A stretch of 64,000 nucleotides of DNA, from assembly GCA_964454335.1 (NCBI GenBank), contig CAYVVT010000001.1, positions 558,001-622,000 on the forward strand, in the 5' to 3' direction. Position 1 is the first letter of the stretch. Every line of letters starts with the position of its first letter. Below are positions 42,350 to 52,016 of this stretch, in pieces. The notes beneath the pieces are model-generated. The model ran no database searches. It was not told the origin of the DNA and was given only the letters and a program-made list of their open reading frames with translations. Position numbers and translations under genes: made by a program. The DNA comes from CAYVVT01 sp964454335. Lineage in GTDB: Bacteria; Fidelibacterota; UBA8477; JABMPR01.

Positions 42350-42964
42350 ATGCCCCGCAAATACAACATTTACTATGTGGTCAGTGTTGCCATCCTCATT
42401 ATCATGGGTCTCATCTTTTATCGGAGCATGCGCCAGATGGGGATCTCATTGTGGAAGACGGAGCACCGACCGGCTGCGATCTGGGCCACAGGGCTGACAG
42501 GTGAATACAGAATGGTGACAGGCACCAGATCCTCACCTTCGAAGGCAAGCCTGGCGACTGTCACTCTCCAACGGATCGACAGCCTGGAGCAGCCATTGAA
42601 TGCCGTGCGGGTGCTGGAATTCGCTATCCAGCCTGAAGACCTCACCGATATCCCCGCACTGAAGGGTTATCTGGCTGTGAATGATTTTGAAGACCGGCAG
42701 ATCCTGGTAGAATGGTATGACGGCCGATCGGGCATCAGCCGCATGGATGGCTGCGAATTGCTGTTCACCGGCGATACGGCAGTTTTTATGGGGTCCACAT
42801 CCGGATACCTTTGCCAGATTGCAGCTGGGCAATCAAGCTACACCATGCTGGAATTTGTGGGTTCTCGAAATGAGATAGAACTGGAGATTGGCCTGTACGA
42901 TCCAGAGACGGAGTACCTTGTGGATGAATGGCAGTATCGCCTGGTCAGAGGAGAAGAGCAATGA
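42350..42964 (+). CDS. Single-pass membrane protein of unknown function
   Basis: The 204-residue protein has a short basic start, one transmembrane helix (YVVSVAILIIMGLIFYRSM) and a soluble, probably beta-rich domain with several Trp/Tyr and LEFAIQPEDLTDIPALKGYL, LVEWYDGRSGISRMDGCEL and IELEIGLYDPETEYLVDEW. I recognise no family. It overlaps the tgt start by four bases and is two bases past the methyltransferase stop, so it is fully embedded in the operon. Confidence 0.6.
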   Translation: MPRKYNIYYVVSVAILIIMGLIFYRSMRQMGISLWKTEHRPAAIWATGLTGEYRMVTGTRSSPSKASLATVTLQRIDSLEQPLNAVRVLEFAIQPEDLTDIPALKGYLAVNDFEDRQILVEWYDGRSGISRMDGCELLFTGDTAVFMGSTSGYLCQIAAGQSSYTMLEFVGSRNEIELEIGLYDPETEYLVDEWQYRLVRGEEQ

Positions 42965-44088
42965 GCCGCAAAGATATTCAATTCAAAACGACCAGGGTCG
43001 ATCCCAGCGGCGCACGCCGGGGAAGTTTTCGCACAACCCACGGGAAGGTGGAGACCCCTGCTTTCATGCCGGTGGGTACTTCTGGATTCGTCCGGGCCAC
43101 ACCCATGCGGGATGTAGCAGAGACAGGGGCTCAAGTCGTGCTGGCCAACACCTATCACCTTTCGCTGGGAGACCGCTTGCAGACCGTAAAACGTGCCGGA
43201 GGGCTGCATAATTTCATGGGCTGGAGCAGCACGATCCTGACGGATTCCGGAGGTTTTCAGGTTTTCTCGCTGCCTGGCCGGGAGATCAGTGAAGATGGCG
43301 TACATTTCAAGTTCGAAGAGAGTGGCGAGCGTCTGTTCCTGGGCCCGGAACGCAGCATGCAGATCCAGCGGGACCTTGGTTCTGACATCGTCATGGCTTT
43401 TGATGAATGTGTGGAATATCCATCCCCGGCGGATTATGTGCAGCAGTCCGTTAAGCGCACCACACGTTGGGCGGAGCGCTGTTTCGACGTTGAACTCCAG
43501 GACCACCAGTTCCTGTTTGGCATCGTTCAGGGTGAGACACATGCAGCTCTGCGGCGCCAGAGTGCCAGCGAGATAACCTCGCAGCCCTTCGATGGATTTG
43601 CAGTCGGCGGTGTGAGTGTCGGCGAGGGACTCAACCTGCTGAAGGAAGTGGTGGGTATAACATCACCTATGCTGCCCCCGGATAAGCCGCGCTACCTCAT
43701 GGGTGTTGGCTTGCCTGAAGACATTCTGGCCTCAGTCGAACGCGGCATGGACATGTTTGACTGTGTGATCCCCACCCGCTATGCACGCAATGGCACCCTG
43801 TTCTCCCGCACTGGAAAACTGCGTATCATGGACAAGACCTTCCGCAAGGACAAGTATCCCATCGATACCCATTGTGGCTGCTATACCTGCCAGACCTATT
43901 CGAGAATGATCCTGCGCTATCTGTTTTTCACCAAGGATCCCATTGCCGAGGTCCTTGCCACGATCCATAATCTCACCTTTTACCAGGACCTCATGGCGGA
44001 CATCCGCAGGGCCATAGAGCGGGGGAACTATGATAACTTCCAGCGGGATTGGCTGAACCGTTACTTCAAGCGGTCGAAAAAAACATAG
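42961..44088 (+). CDS. tgt: Queuine tRNA-ribosyltransferase
   Basis: The 375-residue TIM-barrel enzyme has GTSGFVRATP, LANTYHL, TDSGGFQVFSL (catalytic Asp), MAFDECVEYPS, FGIVQGETH, GVGLPEDIL, the nucleophile Asp in DMFDCVIPTRYARNG and the zinc site HCGCYTCQTYSRMILRYLF with a distal His in IHNL. It inserts preQ1 at position 34 of GUN-anticodon tRNAs. I chose the ATG at 42961 (ATGA overlap with the previous stop), which gives normal length; the frame is open to 42928. No other queuosine genes are in the window. Confidence 0.95.
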   Translation: MSRKDIQFKTTRVDPSGARRGSFRTTHGKVETPAFMPVGTSGFVRATPMRDVAETGAQVVLANTYHLSLGDRLQTVKRAGGLHNFMGWSSTILTDSGGFQVFSLPGREISEDGVHFKFEESGERLFLGPERSMQIQRDLGSDIVMAFDECVEYPSPADYVQQSVKRTTRWAERCFDVELQDHQFLFGIVQGETHAALRRQSASEITSQPFDGFAVGGVSVGEGLNLLKEVVGITSPMLPPDKPRYLMGVGLPEDILASVERGMDMFDCVIPTRYARNGTLFSRTGKLRIMDKTFRKDKYPIDTHCGCYTCQTYSRMILRYLFFTKDPIAEVLATIHNLTFYQDLMADIRRAIERGNYDNFQRDWLNRYFKRSKKT

Positions 44089-44096
44089 ATTACCGA

Positions 44097-44136
44097 ATTG
44101 GCGGATTGGCGGATTAACGGATTGAATCCCGCCAAT
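44097..44136. repeat. Short tandem GGCGGATT units with inverted partner
   Basis: Just past tgt, GGCGGATT occurs twice in tandem and a third time in degenerate form (AACGGATT). ATTGGCGG at 44105-44112 is the reverse complement of CCGCCAAT at 44129-44136, so the block can fold into a hairpin with an 8-bp stem. It may be an intergenic repeat or a weak terminator without a T-tract. Confidence 0.4.
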
Positions 44137-44247
44137 GACGTGGAAGGTGGGGGAGAATTGAAGATTCTTTCACCTGACTCTTATCTCCCTGCTCCTGAGT
44201 TTTGTCCCCAATCTCCCTTCTCCTGGCTTCGTCTCCTACTTCCCCTG

Positions 44248-44276
44248 CCCATCGTAGCACGAAGTGCGTAGATGGG
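44248..44276. repeat. REP-like mini-hairpin, GTAGCACGAAGTGCGTAG
   Basis: CCCATC...GATGGG forms an outer 6-bp stem, then a GTA/GTA internal loop, then the inner stem GCAC/GTGC with loop GAA. The core (44254-44271) matches the elements at 56238-56255 and 56541-56560. Confidence 0.5.
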
Positions 44277-44357
44277 TGTCTCCTTTCTAGCCCTTGCATC
44301 ATTGCAGACATCCAGATAAATTCGTGAGCCAGAACGAGTTAGAGCAGCGGAGGAAAA

Positions 44358-44660
44358 ATGGCCGATCTCGATTTCACGAACCAGGATAGCCGGATGAAAT
44401 TCCTGGAGGAGAACCTGGGCAAGCTCATGAAGGGCATTGACAAGAACTACAGCCAGGTGATGCAGGATGAATTGGTACGACGTCTTGAGAAGACGGTGAG
44501 TGATTTTAATGAAGAGGTCAAGGCTCTGCTGGCCCAGCTCCAGGGCGAAGAGCTCGACGCAGAGGAACCGTTAGAGGAGGCAGACTCACCCGTCGCACCA
44601 AAGCCTGCGGCCGACGCTCTGTCTGCATTCGAGAAGAAGCTCCAGAGTCTTGGCTCCTGA
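44358..44660 (+). CDS. Small acidic helical protein, unknown
   Basis: The 100-residue protein is hydrophilic and acidic. Residues 10-65 look helical and coiled-coil-like (LEENLGKLMKGIDKNYSQVM, LEKTVSDFNEEVKALLAQLQ), followed by a low-complexity EELDAEEPLEEADSPVAPKP and a short terminal helix. The start follows GCGGAGGAAA. I recognise no family; a cytoplasmic adaptor or chaperone-like protein would fit. It is a single-gene unit with a strong terminator. Confidence 0.6.
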   Translation: MADLDFTNQDSRMKFLEENLGKLMKGIDKNYSQVMQDELVRRLEKTVSDFNEEVKALLAQLQGEELDAEEPLEEADSPVAPKPAADALSAFEKKLQSLGS

Positions 44661-44681
44661 TCACAAACATCATTGACTGCT

Positions 44682-44709
44682 AAAAACCCCGGTATCATCC
44701 GGGGTTTTT
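44682..44709. terminator. Bidirectional terminator
   Basis: The 11-bp stem AAAAACCCCGG/CCGGGGTTTTT (44682-44692 with 44699-44709) has loop TATCAT. A and T runs on both sides allow it to stop the small acidic protein gene (plus) and the 7-helix protein gene (minus). Confidence 0.85.
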
Positions 44710-44719
44710 CATTTACCAG

Positions 44720-45388
44720 TTATATACCGGGTTCCGCCAGCTGGGCCGTGAAGCCCCGTTTTAATCCGAACAGCAGAAGCAGGAGTCCCAGGACCTGAAC
44801 CAGGTGGAAGACGCCATTATGATCGAATTCCCACACCAGGACAAAACTCACCGCTACGGTTGCCTGGATTGCCGCTGCTATTATCGAGGTCAGGATCCCG
44901 GCGGCCATGAACAGTGCTCCGGGAAATTTCCGTTTTATGGCTAAATAGGTGTAGGCTCCCAAGGCGAAAAGCAATGCCAGTGCATCATACGCGATAAAAA
45001 GAAGGAAACTGCCTGGTACGAGAACGGTGACAAGAAAGAAGACTATTCCCAGGGCAACGAGTATCGGTAGGATCCGCCGAGCCTGAGTTGAGCCAAGAAG
45101 GTCGTGGATCACCCCAACTGCAAAAAGGGACACGGCGAGTCCCAGAGACAGGTTCAAGGGCATCCACCACAGCCGGTTCGCTGTCGCGGACATCTGAAAA
45201 CCATGTGCGACACTACCCAACAGACCTGCAAGTCCCATACATGCGAAAGCGGAGATCCAGATCCAGGCCTTCAACGACTCTTTCTTTGTGAAACCCCAAA
45301 GTGCGTACATCACATACGCTGAGACGAATGCCAGGATCAGATCGGTGACGGCAGTGGTCTGCTCAGTGGGAATGTCGATGATTTCCAT
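44720..45388 (-). CDS. Seven-helix membrane protein, DUF6962-like
   Basis: The 222-residue protein has seven predicted transmembrane helices. Conserved polar residues lie in helices: GLLGSVAHGF in helix 2-3 and WEFDHNGVFHLVQVLG in the last helix. A Ser/His pair and a late His cluster recall the CREST metal-hydrolase arrangement (ceramidase, PAQR), but the spacing does not match exactly, so I only note the resemblance. Family DUF6962 fits best from memory. It is transcribed alone. Confidence 0.6.
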   Translation of the reverse strand: MEIIDIPTEQTTAVTDLILAFVSAYVMYALWGFTKKESLKAWIWISAFACMGLAGLLGSVAHGFQMSATANRLWWMPLNLSLGLAVSLFAVGVIHDLLGSTQARRILPILVALGIVFFLVTVLVPGSFLLFIAYDALALLFALGAYTYLAIKRKFPGALFMAAGILTSIIAAAIQATVAVSFVLVWEFDHNGVFHLVQVLGLLLLLFGLKRGFTAQLAEPGI

Positions 45389-45499
45389 TCAGTAACCTCT
45401 TCTGGATCTGGTAGATGCAAAGCTAATCGAATTGCTGAGAATGTGAATATGCAAAGAGCAGAATCGGGTGAATGGGCGATTACCCCAAGCAGGGAATGC

Positions 45500-46828
45500 T
45501 CATCTCAACAGCAGCATTTTGATGGTTTGCTCATGTGGACCCGCTGTGAGGCGTCCCAGATAGATGCCCGTGGCCAATTGTTCACCTGCGGCATCCAGAC
45601 CGTTCCAGGTCAACTGATGCCAACCGGCTCTCTGTTCGGAATAAGTCCATTTCTTAACACGTCTACCCTGTAGATCATAGATATCAAATTGCACATCCTG
45701 AAGTTCAGGCAGGGTATAGGCAATGGTGGTTACGGGATTGAATGGATTGGGGAAGGGTGTCCCCAGCACAAAATCGCAGGGTGGTGAGGATGTAGAGTGG
45801 GCAGCTACCACCGGTCCACAGCTGACATCATGCGATCCCATGTAAATCCCAGTCTCACCAGCCTCAGCGCAGGGTGAGTTCTCTGCCAACCCATAGTCGC
45901 CTGCAGGTGCATTACAGAAAAAGGGATCTTCGTCCAGATTCCCATCCAACCAGGCGATCTCGCCCATATCATTCGTTACCGCTGAATCCGGTCCGCCCTG
46001 GACATCGCTGAAGCTGATGGTCACCAGTGAGGGATCACCGGTATGCCAGAAGTAGATCTGCTCGGGAACATTATCCCAGACAATGCTATTATGCAGAATG
46101 GTATTCAGCGCTGAATAGCAGAAGATCCCTCCACCGTAATCGGCCCGGTTCCCTGAAATGGTGACATGCTCCAGATTGATGTAGGAGTACTCGTTCAAGA
46201 TGGCTGCTCCGATCTCGGCCTGATTATCGGCAATGAGTACGTGATCCAGCTCCATCCAGTACTGGACCGAATGGATGGCACCGCCGTATTCCGCCTCATT
46301 CCCCAGGAACTGGATCTGGTCCAGCCGGGGTTTTGAGAAGCGGGAATCCATACCACCACCCCAGATGGCCTCGTTCGATCGGATCAGCAAACTGCTGAGG
46401 GTGGGGCCGGCATTACAGAGATAGATCCCGGCGCCATAGCTGGCATAACCATTCTGAATGGTAAAATTCTGGATGTGCGTGGTTGAGTCGATGAGCGAAC
46501 CCCAGTCACAGTGGAATCGGATCACCGAACCGGAATGACTGCCATCGATAATGCAACTGTCAAGCTGAGTGCCGCTGAGGATGATCCCAGAGGTGGCCGG
46601 CCACTGGAGGTTCTCCTCGTAGGTCCCAGGTGCCACCAGGACGGTATCGCCCGATTCTGCTGCGTTGAGTGCGATCTGGATCAGGGCGTGCTCACCTGGG
46701 ACATGCAGGGTTTCTGCAAGCAGATGGAAAGGGATTATCATCAACAACAGCAGGATCACAAGAACGCTGCTGGTTTTCCCAATTGAGCAGACTCGTACAG
46801 GTGGTAATCTGTCTAGGGAGTCGAACAT
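45500..46828 (-). CDS. Secreted right-handed beta-helix protein with T9SS-type sorting domain
   Basis: The 442-residue protein, from the ATG at 46828, has a signal peptide ending near LLAETLH. It begins HALIQIALNAAESGDTVLVAPGTY, the usual entry to pectin-lyase-like helices, and then has GGG-containing POMP-like turns (EAIWGGGMD, EYGGAIHS, DYGGGIFC). The C-terminal 85 residues carry PFPNPFNP, IYDLQGRR and GIYLGRL and end in KMLLLR, a T9SS sorting domain. The first 170 residues align closely with the larger protein at 47279-50632. The frame extends to 46879 with no better start. Confidence 0.85.
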   Translation of the reverse strand: MFDSLDRLPPVRVCSIGKTSSVLVILLLLMIIPFHLLAETLHVPGEHALIQIALNAAESGDTVLVAPGTYEENLQWPATSGIILSGTQLDSCIIDGSHSGSVIRFHCDWGSLIDSTTHIQNFTIQNGYASYGAGIYLCNAGPTLSSLLIRSNEAIWGGGMDSRFSKPRLDQIQFLGNEAEYGGAIHSVQYWMELDHVLIADNQAEIGAAILNEYSYINLEHVTISGNRADYGGGIFCYSALNTILHNSIVWDNVPEQIYFWHTGDPSLVTISFSDVQGGPDSAVTNDMGEIAWLDGNLDEDPFFCNAPAGDYGLAENSPCAEAGETGIYMGSHDVSCGPVVAAHSTSSPPCDFVLGTPFPNPFNPVTTIAYTLPELQDVQFDIYDLQGRRVKKWTYSEQRAGWHQLTWNGLDAAGEQLATGIYLGRLTAGPHEQTIKMLLLR

Positions 46829-46890
46829 GGAAAAATGTAGGTGACGAGGCTTAAGGAACCAGCAACCGATGCTGACCATTTAAAATCAAG

Positions 46891-47286
46891 TTACTCATTC
46901 CAGAATCCGAATAATGCTGAAAACACCTTTTTATCTACGAATGCTGCCAGCAAGACGCCAGTAGCATAAGCCAGGATATCAAAAGGATCGAATGTGGCAC
47001 CCAGCACCTCCAAGCCAAAGAACTGGAGGATCTCGGCTAGAACAGTGATGGCCAGGATAATTCCCACCTTCACATACCAGGGACGTAGAAAGTACATGCT
47101 GGCAACGTTGATGCTCAGCAGGAAGTAGGCGGCAAATGGCAGGATAAAATCAGAGAAGTAACTGTAGTACCAGAGATACAGCTCGCCGGAGAACGCCTGG
47201 CCCAACCTGAAAGCATGGATCGACGCGATGAGCAGTTGGATCAGGATGATGATCCCAACCCGGGGGATGGAAACGGTCCTATTCAA
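46891..47286 (-). CDS. VanZ-like small membrane protein
   Basis: The frame is open to 47448, but that part overlaps the sorting domain of the next gene and reads as its shadow. The membrane protein proper begins near 47286, where a TTG overlaps the neighbouring stop, giving 131 residues and four hydrophobic helices. FSDFILPFAAYFLL, LAEILQFFGL and TFDPFDILAYATGVLLA follow the VanZ-like pattern of paired Asp in or near helices. The start codon is uncertain. Role unknown. Confidence 0.55.
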   Translation of the reverse strand: MNRTVSIPRVGIIILIQLLIASIHAFRLGQAFSGELYLWYYSYFSDFILPFAAYFLLSINVASMYFLRPWYVKVGIILAITVLAEILQFFGLEVLGATFDPFDILAYATGVLLAAFVDKKVFSALFGFWNE

Positions 47287-50200
47287 GCAGGACCATCTTG
47301 CGAGTCTCAGCAAAATCCCCCGCCTGCAGATGATAGAGATATACTCCTGCGGCTGCTGGCGTGCCCTTCTTATTGTCACCAGCCCACTGTGCCGAGTGAA
47401 GTCCAGCGCCCTGGTATTCTGAAATGAGATTCCGGACAAGTCTACCACGGAGGTCGAATATTTGCAGGCTGATGAAGGTACCGTTCTGTAACTCGTACTG
47501 TATCATGGTGGTAGGATTGAAGGGATTCGGGTAGTTCTGCATCAGCCTGAAGCTCAACTCTCCGGGATCGTCAGCAATCCCAACTGCACATCCTGCGCCC
47601 CAGGCACCCATATTCTCACCTGATAGACCGCTGCCCAGGCAGGGAGAATTCTCTGCCAGGTGAAAGTCAGATCCTGGCGGATGACAAAAGATGGGATCGA
47701 CATCGATGTTGCCTTCGAGCCAGCCGATCACATTCTCGAATTGCTCAATACCATCCATACCCCCCATGACGTCTGAATAGGAGATATTGATGCTATTGGT
47801 CATGTTGTAGACATGAGGGAAAGCGATCTGTTCGGGTGTATTGGCCCACAAGATCGTGTTGATGAGTTCAGCCTCCACATTACGTCCCCAGAAACCACCA
47901 CCATGAAGGGCAGTATTTCCATAAAAGGTCAGATTATTAATGATTGTAGAGCATGAGTTCAGATAGATTCCACCACCTAGATTTTCGCATATATTTTGCG
48001 CGATGGTCAACTCACGTATTGCTATCGCACCCTGGTTTGCATAGATCCCGCCACCGCGAGTTACAGCGCTATTGCCAATAATTGACATACGCTCCAGAAC
48101 CAAATCGGAATGATTGCTATAGATACCGCCGCCATTGGCTGAATTGCCACCCATGAGCGTCATCAGGGAGGCAGTAGTGTTGGAATTATAGATAAAACTG
48201 AGAACACCTGCACTGCTGTCTGCATCCAGGATCACTCCCAGCTCGGATTCTCCCAGTAGAGATATATTGTCTACCATGTACACCGGAAACGATTCACCAT
48301 TTGTCTCGGGACTATAAACACCATGTGCAAGATGAAGTATCCGGGGAGCCAGAGGATTCACCCGGGATTGTGCATAGCGAATCGTCCGCAATGGGGATTC
48401 CAGGCTTAGTCCATCGTTATCATTACTTCCTTCAGGAGATATGTACACGTCAGATGCATATTGCTGTTCCACTGCTTCATCGATATCAAATTCAAAAAGA
48501 TGGACGGGATGAACGTAATAGGTGGTTGGATACAGAACCGTGAAGAGGTCGGCATTGCACTCTATGGGACTCTCAAGGGATTGGATCGACTCGACGTAGA
48601 TATCTATTCCAGTTTCGCTCTGGAGACCATGATTTGAGTAGATTCGGGCACTTCTGTGAATCCCGGAATTGAGGTGGGACCTTTCTATATAGATCCCGCC
48701 ACCAAGGACAGCGCTGTTATCCGAAATCTCCTGGTCGGCAAAATCAGAATTGAAGCTGGATCTTGCATAGATTCCGCCACCTCGAATGGCAGTATTACTG
48801 ACTATAATTGCACCATCAGCAGAACCGGGACCGTCGCTCCAGATCCCACCGCCTTCGTCTGCTGTATTGTTGCTGACGGTCAACCCGTGGCTGTTTACCC
48901 ATGTATTATAATCGAAATATACCCCTCCTCCATGCGAAGTAGCGTAATTACCGGATACCTCTACTTCATCAAATTCTATACGATCATCCCCATGGAATCG
49001 AAAACACATCCCACCCCCATCCCCGGCAGTATTTTCGAGAAAACTACAGTTCAGAATCTCTGGTGAGCATTCCACCGAGTAAAGCCCACCTCCCCGAGTA
49101 CCCGCGGAGTTGTTGGAGACGATAATATCTACCAGCCGGGCGGTGGTGCTCGTCAGTAACATCCCGCCACCGTTAAGCTCAGCGATATTATCCCGGATTA
49201 TCAGGTTTGTCAGAATGTTATCCGAATCAGTCAGATAGATCGCTCCGCCATTCTGGGACTGCCCACCCTGGAGAGTCATATTCGCCAGGGACACTTCCTC
49301 GTTTCTCTGGCCCCAGAAAAGGTTGGCCGTACGTTCAGCGTCAAGAATGGTGGCAGAATCTGAAGCGCCAATAACACTAACAAAATCGATGAGATACAGT
49401 GGAAAGGTCTCACCCGTAGCGGATGGACTGTAATAGCCTGCATCCAGGTAGATGCGATGAGGATCGATTTCGGTGGCGCCGATAATGCTCAGGGCATAGC
49501 TGATGGTTTTGAGGGGATCGTTTTCGTTCAGACCTCCATTCTCATCAGAACCGAAGGGGGATACATAAAGGTTAGCCTGTGTCTGTGGTAGGGCGAAATT
49601 GCGAATGTCAAACTCCAATGCGTCCTCTGGATAGGCATAGAGGTCAGTGGGGATCATCACCGAAAAAGTGTCCAAAGGCAAGGGAATAGGTTCGTTGGGA
49701 CCAATGAGATAGATATCGTGACCCCGGGGAAAATCAGATGAATTCAGGTAGATGCTGCTGCGTAGGCCGATTGAAGGACTGATCCCGCCAAAGTAACCTG
49801 AGACGCCACCACCATATTGTCCAGCATGATTATGGTGTATGCTGACACCGGCAAGTGTGACGTTGGCCATATTGCAGTAGATAGCGCCCCCATCCAGACC
49901 TGCCAGGTTATACACAAAGGTCGCATCTATCATCTCAACATTTGACCAGCCGGTTGCTGCCAATCCGCCACCGTGTAAGGATGTGTTGTTAAGGAACTGG
50001 ACACCGAGAAAGACAGGGTTCGAGGTATAGAAAAAGCAGCCACCCCCCTCGGATACTGCTGAATTTGACTCTATGATTGAACCTGTAACTAAAATATTTG
50101 AGAACGAGGCCGCCATGCCACCACCAAAATCTGCAGCAACATTGTCACGGATGATGAGGTGATGCAGTATGGGTTCAGCCCCCAGACAGAATATCCCTCC

Positions 50201-50632
50201 GCCGTTCTCGGCATGGTTATCCCTGATCTCGAGCTGTTCCAGCCTGGGGCTGGCATCGCTGAGGAAGATCCCGCCTCCATAGCCCGGTTCGGATGGTCCA
50301 GTTACAAAACCATTCCTTACAGTGAAATCACGCAGAACTGTGGTCGAATCGATGGGGTAGTTGTCGAAGCCCTGGATCCGGATGACCGATCCCAGAGAAT
50401 CACCGTCAATGACACAACTGTCGATCCCACTGCCGAACACTTTCAAACCGATGGTCTGAGGCCAGATGAGATTCTCATGATAAGTGCCGGACGCAACCTC
50501 GATGGTGTCACCCGCACCGGCAGCATCAAGACCTGCCTGGATGCTGGGATAATCCGAGGGTATGTAAATAGTCTCTGCCGGTAGGGAGGCGCAGCAGAAC
50601 AGGAATGCAGCCGTCAGGACCGTGGTTCTCAT
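47279..50632 (-). CDS. Large secreted POMP-repeat beta-helix protein with T9SS-type sorting domain
   Basis: The 1117-residue protein has a signal peptide (MRTTVLTAAFLFCCASLPAE) and YPSIQAGLDAAGAGDTIEVASGTY, then dozens of short turns of the form GGGIY/GGGMC typical of polymorphic-outer-membrane-protein repeats. Two DUF1565-like starts (NLYVSPFGSDENGGLNENDP and DVYISPEGSNDNDGLSLESP, both followed by LKTI or LRTI and a tyrosine) show that the helix module is present three times. The C-terminus has QNYPNPFNP, IFDLRGR and GVYLYHLQ and ends in KMVLLE. A surface adhesin or glycan-binding role is inferred. Confidence 0.88.
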   Translation of the reverse strand: MRTTVLTAAFLFCCASLPAETIYIPSDYPSIQAGLDAAGAGDTIEVASGTYHENLIWPQTIGLKVFGSGIDSCVIDGDSLGSVIRIQGFDNYPIDSTTVLRDFTVRNGFVTGPSEPGYGGGIFLSDASPRLEQLEIRDNHAENGGGIFCLGAEPILHHLIIRDNVAADFGGGMAASFSNILVTGSIIESNSAVSEGGGCFFYTSNPVFLGVQFLNNTSLHGGGLAATGWSNVEMIDATFVYNLAGLDGGAIYCNMANVTLAGVSIHHNHAGQYGGGVSGYFGGISPSIGLRSSIYLNSSDFPRGHDIYLIGPNEPIPLPLDTFSVMIPTDLYAYPEDALEFDIRNFALPQTQANLYVSPFGSDENGGLNENDPLKTISYALSIIGATEIDPHRIYLDAGYYSPSATGETFPLYLIDFVSVIGASDSATILDAERTANLFWGQRNEEVSLANMTLQGGQSQNGGAIYLTDSDNILTNLIIRDNIAELNGGGMLLTSTTARLVDIIVSNNSAGTRGGGLYSVECSPEILNCSFLENTAGDGGGMCFRFHGDDRIEFDEVEVSGNYATSHGGGVYFDYNTWVNSHGLTVSNNTADEGGGIWSDGPGSADGAIIVSNTAIRGGGIYARSSFNSDFADQEISDNSAVLGGGIYIERSHLNSGIHRSARIYSNHGLQSETGIDIYVESIQSLESPIECNADLFTVLYPTTYYVHPVHLFEFDIDEAVEQQYASDVYISPEGSNDNDGLSLESPLRTIRYAQSRVNPLAPRILHLAHGVYSPETNGESFPVYMVDNISLLGESELGVILDADSSAGVLSFIYNSNTTASLMTLMGGNSANGGGIYSNHSDLVLERMSIIGNSAVTRGGGIYANQGAIAIRELTIAQNICENLGGGIYLNSCSTIINNLTFYGNTALHGGGFWGRNVEAELINTILWANTPEQIAFPHVYNMTNSINISYSDVMGGMDGIEQFENVIGWLEGNIDVDPIFCHPPGSDFHLAENSPCLGSGLSGENMGAWGAGCAVGIADDPGELSFRLMQNYPNPFNPTTMIQYELQNGTFISLQIFDLRGRLVRNLISEYQGAGLHSAQWAGDNKKGTPAAAGVYLYHLQAGDFAETRKMVLLE

Positions 50633-50638
50633 GAGCGG

Positions 50639-51820
50639 TCACTCCAGAAGTAGCAGCTTGACGGACTCCCTCCCGTCAGAGGAGGATATCTGCAGGACAT
50701 ATATACCTGAGCTTAGCTTGTTCCCATCAAGATCAACACCCCGCCATGTGAGGGTATGCTGCCCGATTACTTTTACCACTTCGTTGTGCTCGAAGACCCG
50801 GCGACCGATAAGATCATAAATAGTGATGGTCAGATCGGTGGGGCTGGAAAGTTCGCAACTGATAGTGGTCCGGGGATTGAAGGGATTGGGATACACACCC
50901 TTCAATCTGAATGAGGTCAGAACCGGCCAATCCTGAAGATGCAAAAGATCTGCACCGGGGAACACTGCCAATAGAACACCATGTTCAAAGGGCTCGATCT
51001 CTGGCCCCTCGACCTGCCACTGGTAGATCCCGGGAGGGACATAATCACCGGCATCGTCCCTGAGATCCCACACCTCGACGCCATCATTGATATCGGCATC
51101 GTGCTCCAGCACACGGACGGGATCACCGCTATGATCGAAGATACTGATGGTAGCGACCTGAGGTAAATGAATGAAATGGATACGCGGATTGAAGTGAGCC
51201 GGATCCCAGGCTGCCGCTGAGATGTAGGGATTGGGCACCGACTTGAAGTTCTGATCATCGTTGCCGTAAAAGGTAAGAACGAAATCGGTGGCCAGTGGTT
51301 CCCCTTCGAGATTGAGAATATCCTGTATGATGAAGGTATTGCTGTCGGCGACCACCATACCAGTTCCGGTACCCTCGGGCATCATAACCGTTGTTTCATG
51401 GAAGAAGGCAAACGAGCTGGCCTGTGAATCATACCAGCAGGAAAGAGGTGATCCATTCAAGGTGACATTCTCACAATTCCCGATGAACCATTTGCTGGAA
51501 TCCGTATACATCTCCTCCAGGTAGTAATAACTCATGGGGATCAGATCTTCGGCACCCAGAGATCCCAGATCCACCGGGTGGGAGAATGTAATCACCAGGC
51601 CTGAACTGGAGAAAACCGTATCTCCCTCCTGGATCGTTTGGGCCACCACCTCCAGGATCTCGCGGTCATTCACATGGGATGTTTTTGGTTTCATACCTTT
51701 CGTATGAAATAGTGAATTAGCGCTGGATGCTACCACCCGATCCGGAGCTTGAGACCACCCTGTCGACAGGAAATAGAATATGCTGCAGACCAGGACCAGG
51801 AGTCGAGCACCTGAGTTCAT
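50639..51820 (-). CDS. Secreted protein with T9SS-type sorting domain
   Basis: The 393-residue protein, from the ATG at 51820, has a signal peptide (MNSGARLLVLVCSIFYFLSTGWSQ). Longer starts to 51922 give an unlikely leader. The middle has beta-sandwich-like segments and a FlgD-like block, SISIFDHSGDPVRVLEHDADI with VEVWDLRDDAGDYVPPGIYQW, common in FCB secreted proteins. The C-terminus (VYPNPFNP, IYDLIGRR, GIYVLQIS, ending in KLLLLE) is a T9SS sorting domain. It is six bases upstream of the large beta-helix gene, so they form one transcript. Confidence 0.8.
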   Translation of the reverse strand: MNSGARLLVLVCSIFYFLSTGWSQAPDRVVASSANSLFHTKGMKPKTSHVNDREILEVVAQTIQEGDTVFSSSGLVITFSHPVDLGSLGAEDLIPMSYYYLEEMYTDSSKWFIGNCENVTLNGSPLSCWYDSQASSFAFFHETTVMMPEGTGTGMVVADSNTFIIQDILNLEGEPLATDFVLTFYGNDDQNFKSVPNPYISAAAWDPAHFNPRIHFIHLPQVATISIFDHSGDPVRVLEHDADINDGVEVWDLRDDAGDYVPPGIYQWQVEGPEIEPFEHGVLLAVFPGADLLHLQDWPVLTSFRLKGVYPNPFNPRTTISCELSSPTDLTITIYDLIGRRVFEHNEVVKVIGQHTLTWRGVDLDGNKLSSGIYVLQISSSDGRESVKLLLLE

Positions 51821-52016
51821 TCTGCAAATACAGGACGGACCAGTCGCTCGGGCAAATGCTCGTTCTAGCATACCTGAGAGATCCAGGTTCGGATTGCTGG
51901 ATTCAAGGGTGGTTCTTCTCACTGTCCCCCCTTCAGATTGTTTCTGCCAGGCGTAATTTAGCCGCTACGGCAGGTTGATGAAGCCGAATTTTGGTGCCTG
52001 ACTGAGTAACGCCTTT

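Noticed and set aside
44720..45388. CREST-type metal hydrolase assignment for the seven-helix protein
   Set aside because: A Ser/His pair and late His residues are present, but the spacing HNGVFH and the missing Asp do not fit the family.
47287..47448. Upstream part of the VanZ-like frame
   Set aside because: It lies opposite in phase to the conserved T9SS sorting domain of the neighbouring gene and reads as low-likelihood protein.
48656..49066. 136-residue plus-strand frame inside the large beta-helix gene
   Set aside because: Antisense to repeat-coding sequence; an artefact of the repeat composition.
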